Below are positions 13,233 through 21,904 of a stretch of 64,000 nt of DNA, piece by piece (position 1 is the first letter of the stretch; every line of letters begins with the position of its first letter). Below the pieces are notes generated by a model. The model ran no database searches, was not told the DNA's origin, and saw nothing but the letters and a program-made list of their open reading frames with translations. The DNA is taken from contig NZ_CP092418.1 of the NCBI RefSeq assembly GCF_023716485.1, forward strand, positions 1,409,001 to 1,473,000. Reading direction: 5' to 3'. A program made the position numbers and the translations under genes. The DNA comes from Microbulbifer variabilis (GTDB taxonomy: Bacteria > Pseudomonadota > Gammaproteobacteria > Pseudomonadales > Cellvibrionaceae).

Positions 13233-13904
13233 ATGGACCGCTTGAGACACGAAGGCTTGGGAATGACCTCCCAGCGAACTCGCAATCGCCTGATCCAACG
13301 CTTGAGGGATGAGGGCATTATCAATGAAGAAGTCCTCGATGTGATGGCTTCGACCCCCAGGCACCTTTTTCTGGATGAAGCCCTGGCGATCCGCGCCTAT
13401 GAGGATACAGCTCTGCCAATTGGCTATGGCCAGACAATATCCCAACCTTACATTGTTGCCCGCATGACAGAGTTGCTGCTGAGCAGGGCCAAATCCCTGC
13501 ATAGGGTTTTAGAAGTTGGTACGGGTTCCGGCTACCAAACCGCAATTCTTTCTAGGCTGGTTGAACAACTTTTTTCTGTTGAGCGTGTCGAACCCTTGCT
13601 CGATAAGGCCCGCCAGCGTCTTACCGAGTTGGGATATCAGAATATTGAATACAATCTCAGTAGTGGTGGTTTTGGCTGGCCGGAAAAAGGGCCTTATGAT
13701 GCAATCCTGGCAGCAGCGGCTCCCTCAACGGTTCCCGATGAACTCAAGCAACAGTTGGGACCAAATGGTGTGCTGGTTATTCCTGTGGGTTCGGAGCAAC
13801 AGCACCTGATGATGATCTCTCGTCGCCAGGATACCGATCAGTTCGATGTGGAAAAGCTAGAAGCAGTGCGGTTTGTGCCGCTGCTTAGTGGTGTGGTTCG
13901 ATGA
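13233..13904 (+). CDS. pcm: Protein-L-isoaspartate O-methyltransferase
   Basis: Uses S-adenosylmethionine to methylate isoaspartyl residues, starting their repair in aged proteins. 223 residues. The family signature stretch ALPIGYGQTISQPYIVARM is followed by SAM motif I VLEVGTGSGYQTA and the FSVERV and PYDAILAAAA stretches. The N-terminal 10-12 residues before MTSQRTRNRL may be an extension; ATG 13263 is an alternative start. Its stop overlaps the DUF368 start by 4 bp (ATGA). The stationary-phase role fits the nearby rpoS. Confidence 0.94.
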   Translation: MDRLRHEGLGMTSQRTRNRLIQRLRDEGIINEEVLDVMASTPRHLFLDEALAIRAYEDTALPIGYGQTISQPYIVARMTELLLSRAKSLHRVLEVGTGSGYQTAILSRLVEQLFSVERVEPLLDKARQRLTELGYQNIEYNLSSGGFGWPEKGPYDAILAAAAPSTVPDELKQQLGPNGVLVIPVGSEQQHLMMISRRQDTDQFDVEKLEAVRFVPLLSGVVR

Positions 13905-14863
13905 AATTTAAAGAGCTCTTTAAGAGCCGGTACCCGGGTGTAGTGCTGCGTGGTATGGGAATGGGTGCTGCAGATGTTGTTCCGGGGGTTTCCGGGGGGA
14001 CCATTGCTTTTATCACAGGGATCTACCAGGAGTTACTCGACTCTTTGAGCCGGATAGGGCCTCACTGTATTACGATAATGCGGGAGGAAGGGCTATCAGC
14101 GACGTGGAAGCACATCAATGGCAGCTTCCTGTTATCCCTGTTTTTAGGGGTGTTGATCAGTATCTTCAGCCTGGCGAGGATTATTAGCGGCCTTTTGGAG
14201 CAATATCCTATTCTCGTCTGGTCTTTCTTTTTCGGCCTAGTGCTGGCTTCTACCTTCCCTATTCTTCGCAATATCCCCAGGTGGTCTCTTTCGACAGCGG
14301 TCTTTCTCTTTCTAGGCATCGCGCTGGCAGTTGTTGTCAGTGAGCTTCGCCCTGGGGACATCCCAGCTACGCCACTTACTTTATTTTTATCTGGAGCATT
14401 GGCAATTTGTGCCATGGCTTTGCCCGGAATTTCAGGTGCCTTTATCCTGCTTATGATTGGGATTTATCCCAAGGTGCTCACTGCAGTACATGAGCTGCAA
14501 TTGTCGAATTTATTGTACTTTGCGGTTGGGGCCGCTCTGGGGTTAATGCTTTTTAGCCGATTGCTTTCCTGGTTGATGCACAAATATGTCGCTCGCACAT
14601 TGGCTTTTCTTGCAGGGATCTTATTAGGTAGCCTGAAAATAATTTGGCCCTGGAAGCTACCAATCAATGGTGCCGAAACTGTTTCCAGTAAGCTTGCGCC
14701 ATTACTCGCCAATACATCCCCGTCGAACTTTATGGCCCAGACAGGTGAGAATGCGAATCTGGGGCCTGCGATTATTGCCGCTTTGGTTGCTGCGGTACTG
14801 GTTCTCGCGGTGGACTATTTCGGAGGGGGGCATCGAGGTAAATCCTACGCCACACCGCAATAA
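13901..14863 (+). CDS. DUF368 polyprenyl-phosphate flippase-type membrane protein
   Basis: A 320-residue polytopic membrane protein with eight or more hydrophobic segments. The hallmark GMGAADVVPGVSGGTIAFITGIYQ near residues 18-41 and the second copy-like ALPGISGAFILLMIGIYPKVL near 171-191 identify the DUF368 (PF04018) family with internal pseudo-symmetry. Members of DUF368 (for example PopT) have been proposed to recycle undecaprenyl phosphate across the membrane. That role is from family knowledge, not shown here. Translationally coupled to pcm. It lies in the place where this lineage often carries a membrane gene before nlpD. Confidence 0.88.
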   Translation: MKFKELFKSRYPGVVLRGMGMGAADVVPGVSGGTIAFITGIYQELLDSLSRIGPHCITIMREEGLSATWKHINGSFLLSLFLGVLISIFSLARIISGLLEQYPILVWSFFFGLVLASTFPILRNIPRWSLSTAVFLFLGIALAVVVSELRPGDIPATPLTLFLSGALAICAMALPGISGAFILLMIGIYPKVLTAVHELQLSNLLYFAVGAALGLMLFSRLLSWLMHKYVARTLAFLAGILLGSLKIIWPWKLPINGAETVSSKLAPLLANTSPSNFMAQTGENANLGPAIIAALVAAVLVLAVDYFGGGHRGKSYATPQ

Positions 14864-14976
14864 GATCTGGAATATCTCGGTATGGCAGCTTTTTATGAAG
14901 CTTTTCCAATGATTTTTAGAGCTTTTCTTTAGACACTTTTTCCATAAATGCCGTGGTCTGATGTAAAAAGAGAATA

Positions 14977-15822
14977 ATGGAATGTCATCTTTTACGACAA
15001 GTTGAGGCCCATTTTTGGCGGAACAATAAGCCTAATATTGGTCATTTTTTGACTTTGATGTTAAAAATATTAGGCGTCTGTGTCGTGGCTATAGCCCTGG
15101 TTTCCTGTGCTGGCCACAGAGCACCGAGTAGTTCCCTAAATCAGCCTCCAAGTATCCGTCTCAACCATCATACTGTGAGCCGCGGGGATACCCTGTATTC
15201 GATTGCCTGGCGTTACGGCCAGGATTTCCGCAAGCTGGCGGCTATCAATGGCATTAAGCCTCCCTATAATATTTATCCCGGCCAACGCTTACACTTGAAT
15301 GGTAAAGTGCCGCGTCAAGTCGCCTCAAGCTCCCCTGTAGCAAGAAAAAAAACTGTGGCTAAGCCCGCGCCCACACAAAAAGCTATTCCCGCCAAGAATA
15401 CAAAATCTTTAACGAAAAGCTCTACGCGCCAGAAGCCTCAAAGTAAGCGAACAGGGACGATTCACTGGCGTTGGCCTGTCCGTGGACAAGTCATCAGCAA
15501 GTTCCGCTCTGGAGACCCCTTGCGGAAGGGTGTTGATATCGCCGGTGAAAAGGGAGAATCTGTATCGGCAGCAGCTGATGGCACTGTTATCTACGCTGGC
15601 AGTGCATTAAGAGGGTATGGAAAACTGCTGATCGTTAAGCACAGCGATGTTTACTTGAGTGCTTATGCCCACAATCACCGACTGTTGGTGAAAGAGGGTA
15701 GTAAGGTCAAAGCTGGACAACGGATAGCGGAACTGGGTTCGAGTGGTACCAACCGCGACAAGCTCCACTTTGAAATACGAAAAAACGGTCAGCCAGTGGA
15801 CCCTCTCGCGTATCTGCCTTAA
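14977..15822 (+). CDS. nlpD: NlpD-like lipoprotein, amidase activator (LysM + degenerate M23)
   Basis: Outer-membrane lipoprotein that in E. coli activates the amidase AmiC at the septum. Lipobox LVSC follows a hydrophobic run beginning MLKILGVCVV, so translation may start at ATG 15058. ATG 14977 has the better AAAGAG site but gives a long N-region. A LysM domain (HTVSRGDTLYSIAWRYG) is followed by a Lys/Thr-rich linker and a C-terminal LytM domain. The metal ligand in the first M23 motif is replaced (RKGVDIAG instead of HxGxD), as in non-catalytic NlpD. ALRGYGKLLIVKH and LHFEIRKNGQPVDPLAYLP match closely. Its coding region often contains the main rpoS promoter. Confidence 0.92.
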   Translation: MECHLLRQVEAHFWRNNKPNIGHFLTLMLKILGVCVVAIALVSCAGHRAPSSSLNQPPSIRLNHHTVSRGDTLYSIAWRYGQDFRKLAAINGIKPPYNIYPGQRLHLNGKVPRQVASSSPVARKKTVAKPAPTQKAIPAKNTKSLTKSSTRQKPQSKRTGTIHWRWPVRGQVISKFRSGDPLRKGVDIAGEKGESVSAAADGTVIYAGSALRGYGKLLIVKHSDVYLSAYAHNHRLLVKEGSKVKAGQRIAELGSSGTNRDKLHFEIRKNGQPVDPLAYLP

Positions 15823-16024
15823 GCCGGGAGAGTGCTCTAAAGCTCTGCAAATAAAAATGGACTTTTAACTAATACCACTTGGGGTGGTCACAGCAATCGT
15901 GGCGACCAAATGGTCAAGCCGATTCTGTGGCTGTCGCACATGTGTACCTGATTGGTCGTTTTTTAGACCGATTCTGGTCTCATGCTATGCGGTTGATATT
16001 GGCAAAGTACAAGGAGCAGGGGAA

Positions 16025-17074
16025 ATGGAAGCACAACGGCAAGACCAGTCCATGACTGGCCAGGCAGAAGACTTTCCTCCTGAGTTGGCGGTAGAGAATG
16101 ATGAGCAGAAACTAAATTCCGAAAAAGGTAAAAGTAGTGGCCGTACGCGGAGAAATGCGGCAAAAAATAACTCCGTTTCCTCCCCCACAGAGAAGAGTCG
16201 GGTTAGCAGGTTGGATGGCGATGGCCATTTACAGAAAAACCTGGATGCCACCCAGCTCTATCTCAATGAAATAGGCTTTTCCCCCCTACTGACCGCTGAA
16301 GAAGAGGTTTATTACGCACGCAAGGCCTTGCGTGGTGATGCTGCATCAAGAAAGCGTATGATCGAGAGTAACCTACGCCTTGTTGTAAAAATCGCCCGTC
16401 GCTACGTTAGTCGTGGCCTCGCATTGTTAGACCTAATCGAAGAGGGCAACTTGGGGTTAATTCGCGCTGTTGAGAAGTTTGATCCGGAGCGAGGTTTCCG
16501 CTTTTCTACTTATGCTACTTGGTGGATACGTCAGACAATAGAACGAGCCATTATGAATCAGACTCGTACTATTCGCCTGCCAATCCATGTAGTAAAAGAG
16601 TTAAATGTGTATCTTCGAGCATCTCGTGAGCTTGCACAGAAGCTGGATCACGAGCCATCTGCAGAAGAGATTGCTAACTTGTTGGAGAAACCAGTAGAGG
16701 ACGTCGAACGGATGCTGGGGCTCAATGAGAGAGTCACCTCCGTAGATACTCCTATAGGCCCTTCTTCCGAGAAGACGTTGGTTGATACTATACCCGACCA
16801 GCAGGAGTCTGATCCGGCAGAACTCCTTCAGGATAGCGACCTTTTCGATAGCATTAATCGCTGGCTTGGTGAGCTTCCCGATAAGCAGTGTGAAGTTGTA
16901 TCCAGGCGCTTCGGATTACGTGGCTTTGAGGCGAGCACTCTAGAAGAAGTTGGGCGTGAAATTGGTCTCACTCGTGAACGGGTTCGCCAAATCCAAGTTG
17001 ATGCACTGAAACGTTTAAGGGAAGTTATGGAAAAGCAGGGACTTGACGGGCAATCCCTGTTTGGAAATCTCTAA
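16025..17074 (+). CDS. rpoS: Stationary-phase sigma factor RpoS (sigma-38)
   Basis: Master regulator of general stress and stationary phase. ATG 16025 has a strong AAGGAGCAGGGGA site; the longer in-frame extension back to 15884 is unconserved. 349 residues. Region 1.2 ([19 protein letters not shown]), region 2 ([39 protein letters not shown]), region 3 and the region 4 helix-turn-helix ([20 protein letters not shown]) are all present. The N-terminus is longer and more charged than in E. coli RpoS, with about 60 polar residues before region 1.2. The nlpD-rpoS linkage is conserved, but fdxA-mutS, adjacent in Pseudomonas, lie 30 kb away. Confidence 0.97.
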   Translation: MEAQRQDQSMTGQAEDFPPELAVENDEQKLNSEKGKSSGRTRRNAAKNNSVSSPTEKSRVSRLDGDGHLQKNLDATQLYLNEIGFSPLLTAEEEVYYARKALRGDAASRKRMIESNLRLVVKIARRYVSRGLALLDLIEEGNLGLIRAVEKFDPERGFRFSTYATWWIRQTIERAIMNQTRTIRLPIHVVKELNVYLRASRELAQKLDHEPSAEEIANLLEKPVEDVERMLGLNERVTSVDTPIGPSSEKTLVDTIPDQQESDPAELLQDSDLFDSINRWLGELPDKQCEVVSRRFGLRGFEASTLEEVGREIGLTRERVRQIQVDALKRLREVMEKQGLDGQSLFGNL

Positions 17075-17189
17075 TTTTGGCCCCTAAATAGGGAGGCCCC
17101 ATGAAAGGTGTGTTTCGTGGGGCTTCCTCAAACTAACTGTGATAGCGATGTAATACGTCACAGTTTCCGTTTTTCTACTTCAAGAGCGC

Positions 17190-17516
17190 TTATTTTCTCA
17201 CCCAGCGACCAAGGTTGTCCTGGTAGTACTCCCCACGGGATAGGCGGGCCTCTAGTTTCTCGGCAGCACGTGCTGCAACTTGGGCAATATCGACATTGTG
17301 GCTTTTGGCAATCTCGGTATAGGCCTGCTTACGTTCCGCATTTATTTTTTTTACAAGCTTCTCCAGTTCAGGCGAACTGGCGTCCACAATAGCGATATAG
17401 CCACTGTTTGCTTCTCCCACTAACCCTTGCTTTTTGGCCTCTTCTAAGGAAATCGCCATTGCGGGTAACGCCAATATCAAGCCCAGAACTAATAGAGCTT
17501 TCTTTACCATACTCAT
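17190..17516 (-). CDS. ydbL: YdbL family periplasmic protein (DUF1318)
   Basis: 108 residues with an N-terminal Sec signal (KKALLVLGLILALPAMA) and the DUF1318 body, SLEEAKKQGLVGEANSGYIA followed by NAERKQAYTEIAK and a C-terminal GEYYQDNLGRWVRK. In E. coli YdbL acts with YdbH and YnbE in moving phospholipid between the membranes, reportedly by modulating YnbE assembly. That function is taken from family knowledge. It is the last gene of the minus-strand ydbH-ynbE-ydbL set, 11 bp after ynbE. Confidence 0.88.
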   Translation of the reverse strand: MSMVKKALLVLGLILALPAMAISLEEAKKQGLVGEANSGYIAIVDASSPELEKLVKKINAERKQAYTEIAKSHNVDIAQVAARAAEKLEARLSRGEYYQDNLGRWVRK

Positions 17517-17527
17517 ATTCTATCTCC

Positions 17528-17722
17528 TCAGAAAATGCCTTCCTTGTCGTCAAACAGGTTTTCAAGATCCTTGTCCACTTTGACCCGGATTTCATGTTCA
17601 ATCTTAACATTCAGGTTTACAGTAATTGGCTCGCTGGGGGCCTTCACTGCTACAGTAGGTGTGCAACCTATAGCAATCAAAGTGTACAGTACTCCTAAAA
17701 GAATCAGCCGGCTGGCCCTCAT
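17528..17722 (-). CDS. ynbE: YnbE family outer-membrane lipoprotein
   Basis: A 64-residue lipoprotein: signal MRASRLILLGVLYTLIAIGC with lipobox IAIGC, then a short beta-forming region (PITVNLNVKIEHEIRVKVDKDLENLF) typical of YnbE. In E. coli YnbE multimerises by beta-augmentation and, with the C-terminus of YdbH, bridges the inner and outer membranes. A TAAGGAG ribosome site lies 8 nt before the ATG. Its position between ydbH and ydbL on the same strand supports the assignment. Confidence 0.9.
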   Translation of the reverse strand: MRASRLILLGVLYTLIAIGCTPTVAVKAPSEPITVNLNVKIEHEIRVKVDKDLENLFDDKEGIF

Positions 17723-17913
17723 CTGATACTCCTTATGGTGCCACTTAGGCGCCTTTTATTTGTTGCATCTTCAGCAGTTACGTCAAAAATCAGGCCAGGT
17801 TCGCCAACTGCGTCGGGAGTGACCACATTTGGCAATTGTAATGGCTCTACCTTAACCCGCTCTGAATTAGTCGACCTTATGCACTAGTGGGGAGAGCCTA
17901 CTGTACTAGCAAC

Positions 17914-20904
17914 CTATTGGTCCAGTTGCTTTTCTAACGCTGTTGTCAGGTCACGGCTGGCCTGTAACGAGCGCAACATTGCAGGAATATTATTCTCAAG
18001 GTTGAGGTTAATAATCAGGTCTCTTTCTGAATCCATTGATTCACTACGCCCGACAAGTTTTAAGTTGAGTAATAGGTCTCCACTGGGGGGATATTGCAAA
18101 TTGCCTTCCAGGGTGCGGAAATCATAGTCTTCAAGGGCATTTGAGATCAGTTTCAGCTGGGGGTTGCCCTTAAGCATCTGCTGAGAAAAGGCACCATAAT
18201 ATCTTAGCTCTCCGCCAGGCTCGACTGCTTCCAAATGACCATTTTTAACGGTAATCCCTTGGGGGCCTGTGGTAATAGGTATGGTTAAGTTTAGACGCCC
18301 TTTGGCTTTGAAACTTTCCGATTCGGTTTCTTGAGCTAGCTTTTCAAGAGATACATGCTCTGCGTACAAGGTACTGTTGCGTTCTATATTATCCAGATTC
18401 CAATACAAAGCTTCGGAAGACAGTTTGCCATCAAGAAACTCTGCAGAAAAATCGTTTAGGATAAGATCTTGTGTTTTATTTACAGACAGAGAAAAGGACA
18501 AATTATTTAGAGGTAATCCTGCATTGATGGATTCTATAGTCAGAGGCTGTGGTTTAGATGTAAACCATTTTCCTCTATGAGTTTCCACCAGAACATTCCC
18601 ATTAACTCCTGCAGCAAAGCTACTATCGTAGATCGCAGCGATATTAGTTAAACTTATGTCGATAGTATCAGTTGATTGACGAGGCCATGATATAGCGCCA
18701 TTGGCAGAAAGAGCCCCAGAAACGATATCTAAAGGTAAGCCTTGGAAAACCTTACTGAGAGGTGCTGCGGAATTGAACTCAACATATGGAAGTGAAAATT
18801 GAAGAGCGCCAACTCCTAACTCGATATCATGATGCAAACTTGAGGTGAGTTGTAAATTACCAGCCTTAACTTGGCTTTGTCCCTCAAGCTTATTCCCGTC
18901 CAGGGAGAGAGAGCCAGTAAGAGAAGTCTCAAGGGTATAATTTTCAGGGGTAACGACCTTAAGTCTGTTACTACTAAAGTCACTGCTGAACTGTGTGCTA
19001 TCTCTTAAAGATATTACTTTTATATTATTCAGATCTAGTGTTCCAGATAAGGTCGCATGCTCACTGGAGAGATTGCTAAAATGGTTGCTTGATTTTTCAA
19101 TAATGCAACTTTTTATACCTGATAAAATTTCACAGTTGACTTTAGGTGCTATAAGTTCCGCTTCCCTAATCTTGAATTCCTTAGCTTTCAGCTCTCCAAG
19201 TGAGGCTTTAACTTGCTCCATTTTTAAATTCTGAATGTCGCCATCTTCCTGGAAGTGAATGGTAGATGAAATATCCATTTTTCTGAGAACAACACCCGCG
19301 GGCATATCAATTATTACAGGAGATTTTGCCTCGAACTTAAACTTGCACTCGGTAAAATTTTTGATGTTGCACTGAATGTGTTCAATTTTTGAAGAGGCTG
19401 AATTAGGGGTGTTTTTAGCTTTTAGCTGAGTGACGATTAATCCATCGTGAATTTGTATATTGAAGAAGTTGGATTCCGAGGGGCTCCCAGTAATATGAAT
19501 GTTCTTCTTAACTTCAGCTTGAATATGATTATGATTTAACCCACTGGTGAGTAAGGGAGACACTTCTTTCAGACCGGTTACTTCTGCATCAAACAGTAAA
19601 TTGCTTTTTGGTAAGATAGTTAGACGAATTTGCTCAAACCAGTTTTTATTTATAGACGATGTTTCGGTAAAATTTAAGTGAGTCTCACTTTGAAATCTGA
19701 GATATCCTTTGGGATTGGTAATTTTGAGTGAAGGAAAGTAATTCTTAGTCAAAAGGGGCTTGATTAGTGGTTCTGCGCCAGCCAGATCGACAGAGCCCTT
19801 CAATTGGAACTTAGGGTTGGGTGTTAGATCGCTATATTCGAACCTAAGATTTGCCAAAAGATTTTTGCTGCCTGAATCTTTTAGTGTTGAAACCTCAATT
19901 GAGCCAGAACCAGTGACGGACTCTAACTGAATAGGATTTAGAGTCTTTAGTTTGAGTTCTATGGGTGACTGAGTTGACAAGTGAGCCTGTATCTTTTTAT
20001 TGGAAGATTCAATGGGTAAGATCAATCCCAGGTTATCACTCTCAACTTTAAATAGAATATCCTGATAGTTTGCCTTGGATAAGATTTCGTCTGGAATGAA
20101 GGCGCGAGCATTAATCCGTATACTCCCACTGGCTCTCATTCCATCTGCAGGGGTTTCGGCCAATACTTCAGAGATGTTTAGAATCGACACAATGGAATTT
20201 AGGTTTGATGATGCACTCGCATCTAGTTTCCATTGATTTTTATGGGTTTTGGATATGTCTATTTCCAGTCGAGAAGGTTCTTTAATTAAGTCAGAGCTTA
20301 TTTCTGTAACTGTAGTAATGTCGCTTGAAGTCAAATTAGCTTTTAGTGAAAGTTCGTGATTTCCGGTTTTGATTGAGCTGAAAGGTGTTTGTATATGGAT
20401 CTCTGTATTATGCCGGTTTATTTTCAGCGGGCCAGCCTTCAAATCATCACCAAATTCAATTTCTCTTACGAATACTGATCCAGGTATAAAGCTTACTATA
20501 TTCTGAGTTAAATTACTTAAGGTGAGAGCGTTTTCTTTAGAGGGTATCTTTTCAGTTTTGTTAGGTTTGCTTGATGTAGAGTTTTTTATTTCAGAGTATG
20601 TGAGTTTGCCAATTGATAGCTCAATCTTTTGGGTATTATCCCGATCAAAAATAATATGAAAAGGATAGAGTATTTTAACCTTGTTCAGGATAAGGTTATT
20701 TTTTCGGTTGGACTGAAGGCGGACTTGTTCGATAGAAGCTTCCTTGATGCCTAATTTCAATCCGGATAATTGCTGAATAACAACTTCGCCTGCAAATAGG
20801 TTGATCAACTGAGAGACAACAATATCTTTTTTCCACCAACTACCAACTAGAAAGGTAGCTAAGAGTACTGTAGTCACAATGATAAGAATACGGGGTTTTC
20901 GCAC
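17914..20904 (-). CDS. ydbH: YdbH-like AsmA-superfamily intermembrane bridge protein
   Basis: A 996-residue protein with one N-terminal membrane anchor (ILIIVTTVLLATFLVGSWW) and a long periplasmic body of alternating beta strands, ending in a C-terminal segment (KNGHLEAVEPGGELRYYG, then the PSGDLLLNLKLVGRS stretch) typical of YdbH (PF11739). YdbH is one of three redundant AsmA-like carriers (with TamB and YhdP) for phospholipid export to the outer membrane in E. coli. The start is GTG at 20904. A 191-bp gap separates it from ynbE, unusual for the set. Base composition is AT-richer than the neighbouring core genes. Sequence is poorly conserved, so the call rests on ends, size and neighbours. 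Confidence 0.85.
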   Translation of the reverse strand: MRKPRILIIVTTVLLATFLVGSWWKKDIVVSQLINLFAGEVVIQQLSGLKLGIKEASIEQVRLQSNRKNNLILNKVKILYPFHIIFDRDNTQKIELSIGKLTYSEIKNSTSSKPNKTEKIPSKENALTLSNLTQNIVSFIPGSVFVREIEFGDDLKAGPLKINRHNTEIHIQTPFSSIKTGNHELSLKANLTSSDITTVTEISSDLIKEPSRLEIDISKTHKNQWKLDASASSNLNSIVSILNISEVLAETPADGMRASGSIRINARAFIPDEILSKANYQDILFKVESDNLGLILPIESSNKKIQAHLSTQSPIELKLKTLNPIQLESVTGSGSIEVSTLKDSGSKNLLANLRFEYSDLTPNPKFQLKGSVDLAGAEPLIKPLLTKNYFPSLKITNPKGYLRFQSETHLNFTETSSINKNWFEQIRLTILPKSNLLFDAEVTGLKEVSPLLTSGLNHNHIQAEVKKNIHITGSPSESNFFNIQIHDGLIVTQLKAKNTPNSASSKIEHIQCNIKNFTECKFKFEAKSPVIIDMPAGVVLRKMDISSTIHFQEDGDIQNLKMEQVKASLGELKAKEFKIREAELIAPKVNCEILSGIKSCIIEKSSNHFSNLSSEHATLSGTLDLNNIKVISLRDSTQFSSDFSSNRLKVVTPENYTLETSLTGSLSLDGNKLEGQSQVKAGNLQLTSSLHHDIELGVGALQFSLPYVEFNSAAPLSKVFQGLPLDIVSGALSANGAISWPRQSTDTIDISLTNIAAIYDSSFAAGVNGNVLVETHRGKWFTSKPQPLTIESINAGLPLNNLSFSLSVNKTQDLILNDFSAEFLDGKLSSEALYWNLDNIERNSTLYAEHVSLEKLAQETESESFKAKGRLNLTIPITTGPQGITVKNGHLEAVEPGGELRYYGAFSQQMLKGNPQLKLISNALEDYDFRTLEGNLQYPPSGDLLLNLKLVGRSESMDSERDLIINLNLENNIPAMLRSLQASRDLTTALEKQLDQ

Positions 20905-21904
20905 TTTAAAACTCTTAACTTATAGAGTGGAGGTGATTTCGTATAATCGCTAGAAAACTGCAGCAGTCATGTAACGGGTTAATAGCGTCTTTTGCAGATC
21001 TGTAACAAGATATCTTATCAGACTGTCAGGATAATACTTTGTGAGAATTAGATTATTGACTACAAAGATGGTTCACCTGCCCACCAAAATGAGAAATGAA
21101 TGTTGGGTCATAAGGTGTAAGCCACTCTGTCCTGCAGCAGTTTTAGGTGTCATTGCATCTGTTATTATTCTCCGGCTTTGGGTGTAAAAGCCAGAAAGCA
21201 ACAGGCTTAGCCATGCAGTCCCATTCGAATGAAGTATTAAGGCTGTATTGGGCTTTGATAGCAATGCAGATACATCATGAGGGAAGGGTATCTTGACCTG
21301 CAACACCTGGAATCTTTTGTAGGCTCACTCAGTGATTAAGGTGAATATTAAATAGCTTGAAGCTATAAGCAAAAGACTTATAATTGCTTTTGTTGTGAAG
21401 GTTCTCACGTACGATAGGGGGCAGTCCGCACGTGGTTAGAGTTGCTGTCCAGGCAGAAATCTGCCACAGGAGTGGCGGGCGGGTAACTAGAAGTTTTCAT
21501 TGATTAGAAGATAGCCGATCAGTTTACCCCTACTAAACCACTGCCTCTGTCAATGGACCAACAAACAGTCCAAGAACCCCATTCTTATCAAACTAAAAAT
21601 ATAAGATTTTTAGTCGGTGATTGGTGGAGAGAGGCTTAAATAGCTAAAAAATTGACCATCCGCTAGAGGGATAAACACGGCGATGATTCTGGGTGGGTAT
21701 TGAATCTGTTTAGGAACCGTTGCTTGAGCTGTGCAAATTGATCCTAATTTGTGATTGGTAAACGGGCGATGGGTCTTAGAGATATTCAAGATTAGAAGAG
21801 GTATTATCTATTTATGTTTTCTTTAGCCTGTGTTGGCATATACGAGCCCAATTTACACGGAATTAATCTTCCATGGGGGCGAATTGAATGAGGATATTTA
21901 AAAA
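20905..21904. other. 1-kb intergenic region between ydbH and pepN, no gene recognised
   Basis: This divergent gap carries no ORF that looks real; a 77-codon minus-strand frame at 21073-21306 has no recognisable features. Small inverted repeats such as GGCAGAAATCTGCC near 21454 occur. The promoters of ydbH (minus) and pepN (plus) must lie here. It may be a decayed gene remnant. Confidence 0.4.

Noticed and set aside
21073..21306. 77-codon minus-strand ORF in the ydbH-pepN gap
   Set aside because: No family features and no clear ribosome site.
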